Counted from the stretch's first letter, positions 53,085 through 61,277 are shown. The stretch: DNA of 64,000 bases from Sphingobacterium phlebotomi (GCF_008180195.1 NZ_VTAV01000002.1:310001-374000); one strand, 5' to 3'. The notes: generated by a model not told the origin, from the sequence alone. Made by a program: numbers and translations.

Positions 53085-54164
53085 TTAAATTGACGCGGAT
53101 TTCTCAATTGAAGATAGAACTTGGTGCAATTTTGCTGCATCCTCAAATGTAGGGGCGTTACGGGTATCGTTTCGGATATCACCAGCTGCAAGCCGGTAAA
53201 TAGCGGCAACGTTTCTAACCAAAGGATCATCTGGTAGACCCTGGTACATTTCAGCAGGTGGAATCAAGTTTTTCAATTCTTTTTCGTCGCTTTTCTTTCC
53301 AAGTATTTTGAGTCCTAGCAACTGTGCGTGTCCTGAAGAACTGGTAACTTGTATATCTCCTTCGGTTCCATTAATTTCCCATACTAGGCTGGTTGCGTTG
53401 ATACCGCCGCGATAATGAGCAGAAAAAGCAGCTCCGCTTTTAAATGCACCAATAACCAGTATCTGGTCTTCAGTTGTTTTAGATTTAATTTCGTCTGTAT
53501 CGGTTACTTTTACAGAGGTGAAATTATTGTACATTTCTGCCTTAAATTTCCCAAAACCTCCCAATACTTTTATGACACCTGCTAAGGTGTGCGCGAATGG
53601 AACTGTAAATAATGTCGCTCCAAATGACTTATCATTAATATAGTAATTATGAGAAATTACGTTATCCCCCCAGTTATTAACAGAACCGTTCAAGGTAGAA
53701 GATAAAACCCTCCCCACATATCCCTCATTAATGAGTTGCTGTAGATAAAGCAACTCTGGAGCAGCAACTAGTTGAGTGCCGACCACGGCGACTACATTTT
53801 TTTGGGCGGCCAATGCAGCCAATGCTTTTGTTTCTTCCAGGCCATTGCCCAATGGATGTTCACAATAGACGTGCTTGCCTGCTCCCAATGCAGCCTTAAC
53901 CAATTCATAGTGATGAGGCACCTTGACGGTGATGACCACGAGGTCGATTTCATCTGATAGTATCAGCGCCTGGGCATTTTCAAAGGCTAAAGGAATCTGG
54001 AATGCTTCTGCTGATTTTTTGGCACTCTGGTAAGTAGAGTTTGCAACCCCTACAATTTCAAATTCTTCAACCAACGTTCCCAGTGCGGGTATATGAGCTA
54101 TTGAAGCCCATTGTTTGTCTGGATTTAATCCAATAAATCCGATACGAATTTTCGATTTATTCAT
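53085..54164 (-). CDS. Gfo/Idh/MocA-family oxidoreductase
   Basis: A 359-aa NAD(P)-dependent oxidoreductase. The N-terminal Rossmann part reads IRIGFIGLNPDKQWASIAHI with VVITVKVPHHYELVKAAL and the family motif CEHPLGNGLEETKAL; the usual EKP Lys is His-Pro here. The C-terminal substrate domain has YYINDKSFGATLFTVPFAHTL. It resembles galactose/6-phosphogluconate-type dehydrogenases of fungi and bacteria. Substrate unknown. Confidence 0.87.
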   Translation of the reverse strand: MNKSKIRIGFIGLNPDKQWASIAHIPALGTLVEEFEIVGVANSTYQSAKKSAEAFQIPLAFENAQALILSDEIDLVVITVKVPHHYELVKAALGAGKHVYCEHPLGNGLEETKALAALAAQKNVVAVVGTQLVAAPELLYLQQLINEGYVGRVLSSTLNGSVNNWGDNVISHNYYINDKSFGATLFTVPFAHTLAGVIKVLGGFGKFKAEMYNNFTSVKVTDTDEIKSKTTEDQILVIGAFKSGAAFSAHYRGGINATSLVWEINGTEGDIQVTSSSGHAQLLGLKILGKKSDEKELKNLIPPAEMYQGLPDDPLVRNVAAIYRLAAGDIRNDTRNAPTFEDAAKLHQVLSSIEKSASI

Positions 54165-54186
54165 TCTCTTTTATTATTTCACACTC

Positions 54187-54822
54187 TCAATAATGATTAT
54201 TGAGTTCACGCGATGTCAGATTATAGTCGTTTATAAGATTCATTACGTAAAGTATAGTCTCGTTCAGCATTCTACTCCTTAATTTCGGATCAGCATTTGA
54301 CAACGTATAATTCAAGCAAATATGCCCATGCATTACTGCTATGGCAGTCTGGCTTTTATGAAAAAGGTATTCTTCTGTACATACTTTCTTGCCGCACAGA
54401 TTTTTCAGCGTTTCACTTAAAAAATTCAGAAATAGTCCCAACTCTTTGAATTGTGTAAAAGGATCGGTGCAAGTGCTGCCAACCTCCCACATTAAATCAT
54501 ACATTTCTTTCTCTTCAATCGCAAAGTTCCAACATGTGGTCACTATTGCTGTCAACCTTTCTTCCGGGTTGGTCAGCTTTCTACAATTTTTCTCGATACA
54601 TCCATTAAATTGCTGATAGCATAATTCGCATAGAGCAATTAGAATGGCTTCTTTATTTTTAAAGTAAGAATATATTACTGGTGGAGAGTACTCTATGCGG
54701 TCAGCTATTTTTCGCAGGCTTAGGGATTGGCGTCCATCATTTTTTAAAATAGCAAGGGCTGCGCAAAGTATGTCTTTACGCAACTCGCTCTTTAATTTGG
54801 CTATCCTTTCTTTGCTGCCCAT
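54187..54822 (-). CDS. TetR-family transcriptional regulator
   Basis: A 211-aa regulator with the HTH LSLRKIADRIEYSPPVIYSYFKNKEA at about 35-60 and a helical ligand-binding domain rich in Cys (four or more, for example GSTCTDPF, NLCGKKVCTEE). Reactive cysteines could sense electrophiles, an inference. It lies 22 nt before the Gfo/Idh gene and 28 nt after azoR, so the cargo genes seem to be cotranscribed with their regulator. Confidence 0.88.
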   Translation of the reverse strand: MGSKERIAKLKSELRKDILCAALAILKNDGRQSLSLRKIADRIEYSPPVIYSYFKNKEAILIALCELCYQQFNGCIEKNCRKLTNPEERLTAIVTTCWNFAIEEKEMYDLMWEVGSTCTDPFTQFKELGLFLNFLSETLKNLCGKKVCTEEYLFHKSQTAIAVMHGHICLNYTLSNADPKLRSRMLNETILYVMNLINDYNLTSRELNNHY

Positions 54823-54849
54823 TATTATCTATGCTGAATTACAAAATAC

Positions 54850-55458
54850 TTAGAAAGTAAACTCACTGACTGTTTCCTGTGCTTTAGATAAGGCAGTTTC
54901 TTTAACTCCGGGGATAGCTGTTCCCTCCACCCTGAAGGCTGTGAGGTCTGTCAAGCCGATAAATCCCAGCATTGCCCTTAGATAGGGTTCTGTAAAATCA
55001 TAGCTCTTCATTGGCTCTTCGCTATATATACCCCCTGAGGCGATGGCCAGATATACTTTTTTATCGGTTAAGAGACCTATAGGTGCATTATCTACGTAGC
55101 TGAATGTCTCGCCAACTCGCGCCACGTAATCGATCCATCCCTTTAAACTGGCCGGAATACCTAAATTGTATATGGGTAAACCAATTACGATAAAATCAGC
55201 TTCTTTCAATTCAGTTATAGCTTGCCCGGAACGGCCAAACACTTCTCGCTGGATTGCAGTGTGATGTTCGGCAGGTGTAAAAAATGCCTCAAAATGTTTG
55301 GCTTCAAGATAAGGGAAATGTGACTCCGACAGGTCGAGTTTATTAACCTGGCTGTCAGGATAAGCATTTTTTAAGTTCTCAACGATTGTGTCTGATAACT
55401 GACTGCTGGAAGATATTTCTCCGTGGATGCTTGAAATGATGTGCAATATTTTTTTCAT
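54850..55458 (-). CDS. azoR: FMN-dependent NADH:quinone/azoreductase
   Basis: A 202-aa flavodoxin-fold enzyme. FMN phosphate loop region ISSIHGEISSSSQLSD, then IVIGLPIYNLGIPASLKGWID and VYLAIASGGIY, all characteristic of AzoR/AcpD. It reduces quinones and azo dyes with NADH by two electrons. In Bacillus, azoR1 is controlled by the HxlR-type YodB; an HxlR gene here is divergent to the same cargo, which supports a quinone or electrophile response. Confidence 0.92.
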   Translation of the reverse strand: MKKILHIISSIHGEISSSSQLSDTIVENLKNAYPDSQVNKLDLSESHFPYLEAKHFEAFFTPAEHHTAIQREVFGRSGQAITELKEADFIVIGLPIYNLGIPASLKGWIDYVARVGETFSYVDNAPIGLLTDKKVYLAIASGGIYSEEPMKSYDFTEPYLRAMLGFIGLTDLTAFRVEGTAIPGVKETALSKAQETVSEFTF

Positions 55459-55541
55459 TTTCTTTATTTTTAGTTATAATGATTTCTGTGGGACTACCTT
55501 TAGTAAGCGCTAGCAACTAATAAGTGCAACGCTCTAATATT

Positions 55542-55901
55542 TTATGCTCTATTTAATTTATGATAGTATCGGTAGGATACGATTAAGAAAATAAGTGGTA
55601 ATAATGGTGTTATCGCCGCTCCAACGCCGTCAACAACGGTATGTGCAATGATTGCCGACATAAAAACAATACCATAAGCGGCATAAGCCCATTCTTTTAT
55701 TATTCTGGGAACAGCAGGGATAAGTAAAAGTGGAATGCCTATAATTTTGCCGATAGCCAGCTCAACTTTAAAATAGTCGGGAAAGCCTAAATGCCTGAAC
55801 GCTTCTCCCATAGCATCTGTAAAGTAAAGAAAGGCAGAGGATGCACCGGTCAGGATTGTTAGTGAAGTGGACACCCAATAAATGATTTTGTCTTTTCTCA
55901 T
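55542..55901 (-). CDS. DoxX-like membrane protein
   Basis: A 119-aa inner-membrane protein with four hydrophobic helices (IIYWVSTSLTILTGASSAFL; LAIGKIIGIPLLLIPAVP; AAYGIVFMSAIIAHTVV; LPLIFLIVSYRYY). It matches the DoxX-like family, often next to oxidoreductases and stress regulators. It is the first minus-strand gene of the cargo, divergent from HxlR across the palindromic operator. Confidence 0.82.
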   Translation of the reverse strand: MRKDKIIYWVSTSLTILTGASSAFLYFTDAMGEAFRHLGFPDYFKVELAIGKIIGIPLLLIPAVPRIIKEWAYAAYGIVFMSAIIAHTVVDGVGAAITPLLPLIFLIVSYRYYHKLNRA

Positions 55902-55960
55902 ATTTTTAATTATTATTTGTTTAACTATGCAAAGTTACCTACATTTGCTATCTAAAAGAT

Positions 55961-56002
55961 ATTACTATCCCATTGGATAGCACTATCCAATGGGATAGTA
56001 AT
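55961..56002. promoter_or_regulatory. 42-bp perfect palindrome, HxlR operator candidate
   Basis: Two 20-bp arms (55961-55980 and 55983-56002) pair perfectly around a 2-nt spacer. Each arm itself holds a dyad CTATCC-N4-GGATAG, so two tandem operator units are present. It lies 59 nt before the DoxX gene and 10 nt before the HxlR gene, between the divergent starts. Confidence 0.75.
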
Positions 56003-56012
56003 ACATCACATT

Positions 56013-56372
56013 ATGATCACAGATAAAATAAATCAAGAGAAAAAACAGGAGTGCGTGAAGGCAATTCTACCTGTTAAAGACGCTTTAGAAGTTTTAAACG
56101 GGAGATGGAAAATACCCATCATTATATCGCTAAAATTTGGAAATAAGCGATTTAAGGAAATATCGAGGGATGTTCAGGGTATTACTGACAAAGTGCTCTC
56201 AAAAGAATTGAAGGCCTTGGAGGTAAATCAACTTATAGCTAGAACAGTCTTTGATACTTTTCCCCCAACCGTAGAATATTCCTTGACCGAACACGGCTTT
56301 TCACTACATAACGTTATAACGGCACTTGGCGAATGGGGTACGAGTCATAGGGAAAAGATTATTGGAAAATAG
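56013..56372 (+). CDS. HxlR-family transcriptional regulator
   Basis: A 119-aa winged-helix protein of the HxlR/YodB type: ALEVLNGRWKIPIIISLKFG, RFKEISRDVQGITDKVLSKEL, TVEYSLTEHGFSL. Such dimers sense aldehydes, quinones or disulfide stress through cysteines; one Cys lies near the N-terminus (KKQECVKA), like the redox Cys of YodB. The divergent promoter region holds a matching tandem dyad. Confidence 0.92.
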   Translation: MITDKINQEKKQECVKAILPVKDALEVLNGRWKIPIIISLKFGNKRFKEISRDVQGITDKVLSKELKALEVNQLIARTVFDTFPPTVEYSLTEHGFSLHNVITALGEWGTSHREKIIGK

Positions 56373-56419
56373 CGTTAACCTTTCCAATGGTAAAGTGCAA
56401 ACAACCATGCCACGATATA

Positions 56420-56779
56420 TCATTTCTGCTGCACCAAATGCTGCAAGTTCGGGTCATTCTTGATGCGTTCCATTTCACTTATAACAATGTTCAGGATATC
56501 TGATTTTATCTGTTTGTAGTTACCCTCAATTTCCTGTTTCATCTTATCCTCGCCCTGCTCATTTACAAAAGATAGAATTTGCGGTATCTGCTGATAGGCT
56601 TTGGTTTGAGCTGCTACCTTTTCATTATCTACCACGATTTCTGAGTGAAATATCTTTTGCTCGATACGTTCATCGAAGTTATCCGAAAAAGAACCGACAA
56701 ATATACCTTGTTCCCACCGCGCATTTGTGGCCTGCGAAACCCCATCGCTCTTGGCCGCGGCTGTTCTCGCTTTGGGCAT
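56420..56779 (-). pseudogene. TraG coupling protein C-terminal fragment
   Basis: An open frame of 119 codons whose last ~100 resemble the end of the coupling protein at 14937: GIFVGSFSDNFDERIEQKIFH and YQQIPQILSF...MKQEIEGNYKQIKSDI, ISEMERIKNDPNLQHLV. The ATPase domain is missing. It is a relic of the element's transfer genes, now followed by the toxin-antitoxin pair on the other strand. Confidence 0.72.
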
Positions 56780-56855
56780 TTACGGTGAAAAGCTTTCATC
56801 ATATTGGGCGTTTTCTTTCTTTCGCCAGCCAATAGCGAAGAATTTTATTTTTTCG

Positions 56856-56863
56856 TAACTTTG
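56856..56863 (+). promoter_or_regulatory. -7 promoter box of the toxin-antitoxin pair
   Basis: TAACTTTG matches TAnnTTTG exactly, 20 nt before the antitoxin ATG at 56884. No clear -33 TTTG is seen. Confidence 0.45.
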
Positions 56864-56883
56864 GGGTAGTATCATTAAAATAT

Positions 56884-57084
56884 GTGGATATGGAAATAAC
56901 GATAAAAATAGATAAGCGAAGCAAGCAGGCAAAAGTATTCTATGAATACCTTAAAACACTTCCTTTTGTAGAGCTTGAAGAACCTCGTTATAATAAAGAT
57001 ACTGAAAAGGCGATAAAGGAAGCTAAATCGGGCAAGGCGACAAAAACCACTCTTGAAGATTTTAGAAAAGAACTTTACTCGTAA
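56884..57084 (+). CDS. Antitoxin of RelE/YafQ pair
   Basis: A 66-aa charged protein (EITIKIDKRSKQAKVFYEYLKTLPFVE...AKSGKATKTTLEDFRKELYS). The stop overlaps the toxin start by one base (TAATG), typical of an antitoxin. The C-terminal part resembles short Bacteroidota antitoxins found with YafQ toxins. ATG at 56890 is an alternative start. Confidence 0.8.
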   Translation: MDMEITIKIDKRSKQAKVFYEYLKTLPFVELEEPRYNKDTEKAIKEAKSGKATKTTLEDFRKELYS

Positions 57085-57356
57085 TGTATCAGCTTGAACA
57101 GACAGGAAAGTTCAAAAAAGATATTAAACTCGCCAAAAAGCGTGGTTTGGGTATGCGACTACTCGATGAAGTCGTTACCCAATTGGTTGAAAGCGGTACG
57201 CTTCCGCCAAAAAACAAACCGCACAAGTTGACGGGTAATTACAAAGGGTTTTGGGAATGCCATATCCAGCCCGATTGGCTGTTGGTTTGGGAACAGGACG
57301 ACGCCATAAGGCTCATTACATTAACAAGAACAGGCACACACAGCGACTTATTTTAG
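57084..57356 (+). CDS. YafQ-family RelE-type mRNA interferase toxin
   Basis: A 90-aa toxin: GKFKKDIKLAKKRGLGMRLL, LTGNYKGFWECHIQPDWLLVWEQDD and LTRTGTHSDLF, with the catalytic His residues of YafQ (HKLTGNYKG, ECHIQPDW, THSDLF). It cleaves mRNA on the ribosome in its family. Placed at the island's right end beside the att repeat, it probably stabilises the island. Confidence 0.92.
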   Translation: MYQLEQTGKFKKDIKLAKKRGLGMRLLDEVVTQLVESGTLPPKNKPHKLTGNYKGFWECHIQPDWLLVWEQDDAIRLITLTRTGTHSDLF

Positions 57357-57374
57357 GATTCTCTTTGATTGCCT

Positions 57375-57401
57375 AAAAAGAACCACAAAAAGAACCCCCG
57401 A
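57375..57401 (+). repeat. Right arm-type repeats of the integrase
   Basis: AAAAAGAACCACA (57375) and AAAAAGAACCCCCGA (57387), 12 bp apart, mirror the pair at 47606-47632 in sequence and spacing. Confidence 0.6.
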
Positions 57402-57448
57402 AAATTAAAAATCACTGTTTTTGTCACGATAAAGCAATATTTTTAATC

Positions 57449-57462
57449 CCCCTACGGGCTAC
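57449..57462 (+). repeat. Right att repeat (tRNA 3'-end fragment)
   Basis: CCCCTACGGGCTAC repeats the left copy; the base before it differs (C for T). A strong terminator follows 24 nt later, as expected for the original end of the tRNA transcript. Confidence 0.7.
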
Positions 57463-57485
57463 ACACTTAAAAGTCAAAACACACT

Positions 57486-57522
57486 AAAACGCTGTAAATA
57501 TTTAATTTACAGCGTTTTTTAT
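57486..57522 (+). terminator. Rho-independent terminator after the right att repeat
   Basis: A perfect 14-bp stem AAAACGCTGTAAAT/ATTTACAGCGTTTT with a 5-nt loop runs into T residues. It is probably the chromosomal terminator of the tRNA that served as target. Confidence 0.85.
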
Positions 57523-57565
57523 TTTATCTGTATCTACAGATCTTTCAATTTTTCCCAATAAAAAA

Positions 57566-57584
57566 GTGAGTCATTCGGAGAGTC
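57566..57584 (+). repeat. Outer repeat GTGAGTYATTCGGWGAGTC, right copy
   Basis: GTGAGTCATTCGGAGAGTC matches the copy at 47411 in 17 of 19 bases. It lies 104 bp outside the right att repeat, so it belongs to an older or neighbouring integration, not to this island. Confidence 0.5.
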
Positions 57585-57705
57585 ATTTTTTCAAACCTCA
57601 CTACTCACTGAAAAGAGTTTAACTAGCTGTTTTATAGCTTGTTCCAAAACTGAGCATCTTGATTTCGATTGGCTTTAAAAGCTACTGTCGGCTCCAACCA
57701 TAACC

Positions 57706-58227
57706 CTACCTGTAATGCCTGTTGTGATTGAATCCCATGTACGCTTCACCGACGAGCCTGACAGCCGCCATATTTTGGTCTTCCCTGTATTCGAGGATGG
57801 CAAGGCCATGAGGAGAAAACCGTACATCGCCCAGTCGATTTAATACTTCGATAAATTCCTCAAAGCTATCCTGTTTGGAAAAGTCTATATCCGTTTCCTC
57901 TTCGATGCTCTTAATTCATTGGTCTGATTTCATTGCTTTGAGGATGCTCTTTTCGGTAAAAATCTGCGTCAGGGAAACTTCTTTTCCCGAACATACATCG
58001 ACAGTACGGACAGACAAGGAGTTCCCGGGAACTCCACAACCTATAATCCCTCCTTCTCCTGCTTCATAACTATAATAATTCCCGACCAATGAAAGGTCAG
58101 TGCCCAAATAATCTTGGACTATGAATTCTACAACAGCAATGGTCAACTTACCTATTTGGGTGAGTGGCATACCCATCCTGAACCCTTCCCCATTCCATCC
58201 AGAACTGATTTGCAGATGCTGAAGCAA
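57706..58227 (-). pseudogene. Nonsense-interrupted hypothetical gene, 5' end lost
   Basis: The minus-strand frame reads DYLGTDLSLVGNYYSYEAGE, VDVCSGKEVSLTQIFTEKSI then KSDQ and TGA (57916); in the same frame it goes on IKSIEEETDIDFSKQDSFEE, FIEVLNRLGDVRFSPHGLAI, LEYREDQNMAAVRLVGEAYM, GFNHNRHYR to a TAG at 57706. The protein-like run on both sides of the TGA shows one gene broken by a stop. No start codon or intact upstream part is seen. The family is unknown to me. Confidence 0.65.
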
Positions 58228-58672
58228 CAGTTCAAAAACAATAAAATAATGACAGAATTTATTTCCTCTTGATTAAGGGTACAAAAAGTTATATCTAAGG
58301 ATGATGGATGAAGACGGTTCCCATGAGTTTAAACTTCCTCATTTGAAACTATAGATAACCTAGAATTTTACGAAATATTACAGCTTTATAGAACAGCGAT
58401 AGGACGATCTAGAGAAATAACTTAACCACCTGAAGTTGACCCTTATAAAATCTTTCCTAATACTGAATTCTTAGATTAAGATAATAGTATTGAAAACTTT
58501 TTATGCGGTAAAAGAACAAATAGAAAAGTACCGTTGTGCACCAGCTCTTTTCGATCATCATACTGGTTATCCCAATTATCCGTAACGATGTGCTTCAGTT
58601 CCAAGATAAAATTAAACCGAACAAATAATTGTCTCACCTGTTCTCGTCATATACAACAAAAGCTTTAACGTT
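58228..58672. other. Intergenic stretch without recognisable feature
   Basis: AT-rich, no ORF of note, no strong hairpin or TAnnTTTG box. It may contain decayed remains of the pseudogene's upstream half. Confidence 0.5.
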
Positions 58673-59014
58673 ATGATACAGACAAAATTTCAAAATTGTA
58701 TAGAAGTATGTGGAGAATGTGCCGTGTTCTGTAGCCAGTGTGCTGCTGCCTGTTTAAATGAAAAAGATCTGGAACATCTTAAAAAATGTATCCAATTGAA
58801 TCTGGAATGCACTATCATCTGTGATGCTGCTGTAAAAGTTATGAGCATCGATGGACAGTTAAGTACAGAGCTATGTAAAACATGTGCAGATATCTGCGAA
58901 CGATGTGCAGACGAATGCGAGAAGCATGCGGATATGGGCATGGAACATTGCCGTGAATGTGCTGAAGTTTGCCGAGTCTGCGCCAAAACATGTAAGGAGA
59001 TGTCGGCGGCTTAG
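58673..59014 (+). CDS. Four-helix-bundle copper-binding protein (DUF326/Csp-like)
   Basis: A 113-aa protein with 19 cysteines, spaced as C-x2/3-C pairs along each helix (C9, C13, C16, C20, C23, C27; C39, C46, C50; C68, C71, C75, C78, C82; C93, C96, C100, C103, C107). This is the pattern of cytosolic copper storage proteins, whose Cys-lined helices bind Cu(I). No signal peptide, so cytosolic. It has no copper regulator or exporter next to it in the window. Confidence 0.88.
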   Translation: MIQTKFQNCIEVCGECAVFCSQCAAACLNEKDLEHLKKCIQLNLECTIICDAAVKVMSIDGQLSTELCKTCADICERCADECEKHADMGMEHCRECAEVCRVCAKTCKEMSAA

Positions 59015-59261
59015 CTGCCGTGAGGGGAATTGGGTCGACACTTAAATTCCAATAGTAGGAACAGCCGAATCATATAGCGTGGCGCTCAAAAATTATTAGT
59101 TTTCTATACAAAGCTGGTTTGATTGTATATCAAAATGAATTTAATTAGGTTTGTCTAGTCGTTTCCGTACTTCTAAAACATAGTATTTGGGTTACGAACA
59201 GAACTTCTTTGATTATTTATTAAATGCTATTACCAAAAGGCCAAGTATTTTAAAGTTCCAT

Positions 59262-61277
59262 ATGAAAAAACCTGTAAGAATAAGAACAACGCTCAGCAAA
59301 GGTGTCGTCGCTCCCAGTCTGATCTTCATCGTGGGTATCTGTCTATTATCTGCTATTTATCCGAATCTTACCGAAAACCTGCTCAGCACGGTTAAGAATG
59401 TTATCTTTGTAAACCTTAATTACGTTTATGTCTGGTCGGTAACCATCTTTGTCCTGTTCTTAGTTTATTTGATGTTCAGTAAATATGGTAATATCCGGCT
59501 AGGAAGAAATGACACTAAACCCACTTATTCTTTCTTTTCGTGGATTTCTATGCTTTTTGCCGCCGGAATGGGTATAGGACTGATGTACTTTAGTGTTGCA
59601 GAACCAATGCAGCATTACTCAAATGAGGTATTTTCAGAAAATACGGCTGTCCAGCGAGCCAAAGACGCACAACTTTATACTTTCTTCCATTGGGGTATCC
59701 ACGCGTGGGCTATTTACGGGATTGTCGGGTTGTCTTTAGCCTATTTTGCCTATCGTTATCGTTTACCCCTTTCCTTGCGGAGCTGTTTTTATCCTCTTTT
59801 GAAGGATAAGATCAAAGGAACATGGGGCAATACCATTGATGTGTTCGCACTTTGCAGTACTTTTTTTGGAATTACCACCACATTGGGTTTTGGAGTGGTG
59901 CAGATCAATTCCGGTCTGGAAACACTAAATATCTTGCCGGGAACTAGCTTTATTTACCAGGTATTAATTGTCGGTGTACTGGTTTCACTTTCTATTATAT
60001 CTGCCGTGAGCGGAGTGGACAAAGGCGTAAGGATATTGAGCAATATCAATATTGTAAGTGTTGTCATACTCCTACTTTTTGTTTTGATCCTCGGACCTAC
60101 GGTATATCTGATAGGAAGTTTCACGGAAGGGATCGGGACATATATCAATGAATTCTTTAGTTTGACATTCAACACACATGTGTACGAAGAGAACACGCAA
60201 CAGTGGTTTTACGACTGGACAATACTGTATTGGGCGTGGTGGATTTCGTGGTCGCCTTATGTCGGGCTATTTATCGCTAAAATTTCAAAGGGACGAACGA
60301 TACGGGAGTTTGTAGCGGCAGTCTTGATTATCCCTACTCTGTTTAATTTTATCTGGATGACTGTTTTTGGAAACAGTGCGATATGGTTTGATGCCAACGT
60401 TGCCGACGGGGCGTTGAGTCAACTCGCTGGCAATCCCGATGCCCTGATGTTCCGTTTCTTGGAATACCTGCCATTAACCGAAATCGCCAGTTTTTTGACT
60501 ATTGCTATTATCATTATCTTCTTTGTAACGTCTGCCGATTCCGGTATGTTCGTCATGAACAGCATAGCGACAAAAAACGCCCCGATATCTCCGAAATGGC
60601 AGACCATCGGCTGGGGTGTCCTGCTTGCCGTATTGGCACTGATGCTATTGAACGCTGGCGGACTGACCGCCTTGCAAAGTATGACATTGATTACAGCATT
60701 GCCGTTTTCGGTTATCATGCTGCTTTTCATCGTCAGCCTAATAAAGGCACTGTCCATTGATAGAAGTTATTACGAACGTGATTTTTCAGCAACGACGATA
60801 CCTTGGTCAGGAGAATTTTGGAAAGAGCGTCTGAAACAGATCGTCTCTTTCAGTGATAAGAAGTCTGTTGTTAGTTTTATTGATACAACAGTTAGAGATG
60901 CCTTTATGGACTTGCAGGAGGAGTTTTCCAGAAATGATGTCGAAGCTAAAGTTAGTTTTTATGAAAATCCCCATAGGATAGAGATAGAGATTAAATACGA
61001 TGTTGTAAATAATTTTTTGTACGGGGTGAAAGGAGAATCGAGAATTGTATCGGATTACCTGCTGAATGAAGATAACCTGCCGGATATAGAAGGAAACCAA
61101 ACGTTTTTCCCTAAATCCTATTTTGGCGACGACCGCGAGGGATATGATGTACGGTTTTTTACCAAGAATGAACTGATATCCGATGTACTGAAACATTACG
61201 AGCGTTTTATAGAGATTATTTCTGAAGAACGTAATGAAATGTTTATCAGCAGTAATGCCAACCGCAGGTTAAGATAG
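59262..61277 (+). CDS. BCCT-family betaine/choline/carnitine transporter
   Basis: A 671-aa transporter with twelve membrane helices; the family signature is in WAWWISWSPYVGLFIAKISK, and WISMLFAAGMGIGLMYFSVAEP is the Na/substrate helix. The ATG at 59262 is preferred; a TTG 75 nt upstream would add a non-hydrophobic extension. A C-terminal cytoplasmic tail of about 150 residues may sense osmotic stress as in BetT/BetP. It ends in TAG with a truncated DUF389 frame immediately after. Confidence 0.92.
   Translation: MKKPVRIRTTLSKGVVAPSLIFIVGICLLSAIYPNLTENLLSTVKNVIFVNLNYVYVWSVTIFVLFLVYLMFSKYGNIRLGRNDTKPTYSFFSWISMLFAAGMGIGLMYFSVAEPMQHYSNEVFSENTAVQRAKDAQLYTFFHWGIHAWAIYGIVGLSLAYFAYRYRLPLSLRSCFYPLLKDKIKGTWGNTIDVFALCSTFFGITTTLGFGVVQINSGLETLNILPGTSFIYQVLIVGVLVSLSIISAVSGVDKGVRILSNINIVSVVILLLFVLILGPTVYLIGSFTEGIGTYINEFFSLTFNTHVYEENTQQWFYDWTILYWAWWISWSPYVGLFIAKISKGRTIREFVAAVLIIPTLFNFIWMTVFGNSAIWFDANVADGALSQLAGNPDALMFRFLEYLPLTEIASFLTIAIIIIFFVTSADSGMFVMNSIATKNAPISPKWQTIGWGVLLAVLALMLLNAGGLTALQSMTLITALPFSVIMLLFIVSLIKALSIDRSYYERDFSATTIPWSGEFWKERLKQIVSFSDKKSVVSFIDTTVRDAFMDLQEEFSRNDVEAKVSFYENPHRIEIEIKYDVVNNFLYGVKGESRIVSDYLLNEDNLPDIEGNQTFFPKSYFGDDREGYDVRFFTKNELISDVLKHYERFIEIISEERNEMFISSNANRRLR

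Larger units (their letters stand above)
47488..57462. mobile_element. ~10 kb integrative island with tRNA-end att repeats
   Basis: Bounded by a 14-bp direct repeat CCCCTACGGGCTAC (47488-47501 and 57449-57462) that looks like a tRNA 3' end. Inside are a tyrosine integrase next to the left end, paired AAAAGAACCCCCGA repeats near both ends, broken rteC and traG, a cargo of redox genes with two regulators, and a toxin-antitoxin pair next to the right end. It is a decayed integrative conjugative element. Confidence 0.8.

Noticed and set aside
55961-56002. Terminator between DoxX and HxlR genes
   Set aside because: The genes diverge, so no transcript ends here, and no T run follows either arm.
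57916-57918. Selenocysteine or other TGA recoding
   Set aside because: No cysteine or catalytic context around the TGA, no downstream SECIS-like hairpin seen, and the gene also lacks its 5' end.
59187-59261. TTG start extending the BCCT transporter by 25 residues
   Set aside because: The ATG at 59262 gives the usual short cytoplasmic N-terminus before the first helix; the extension has no family pattern.
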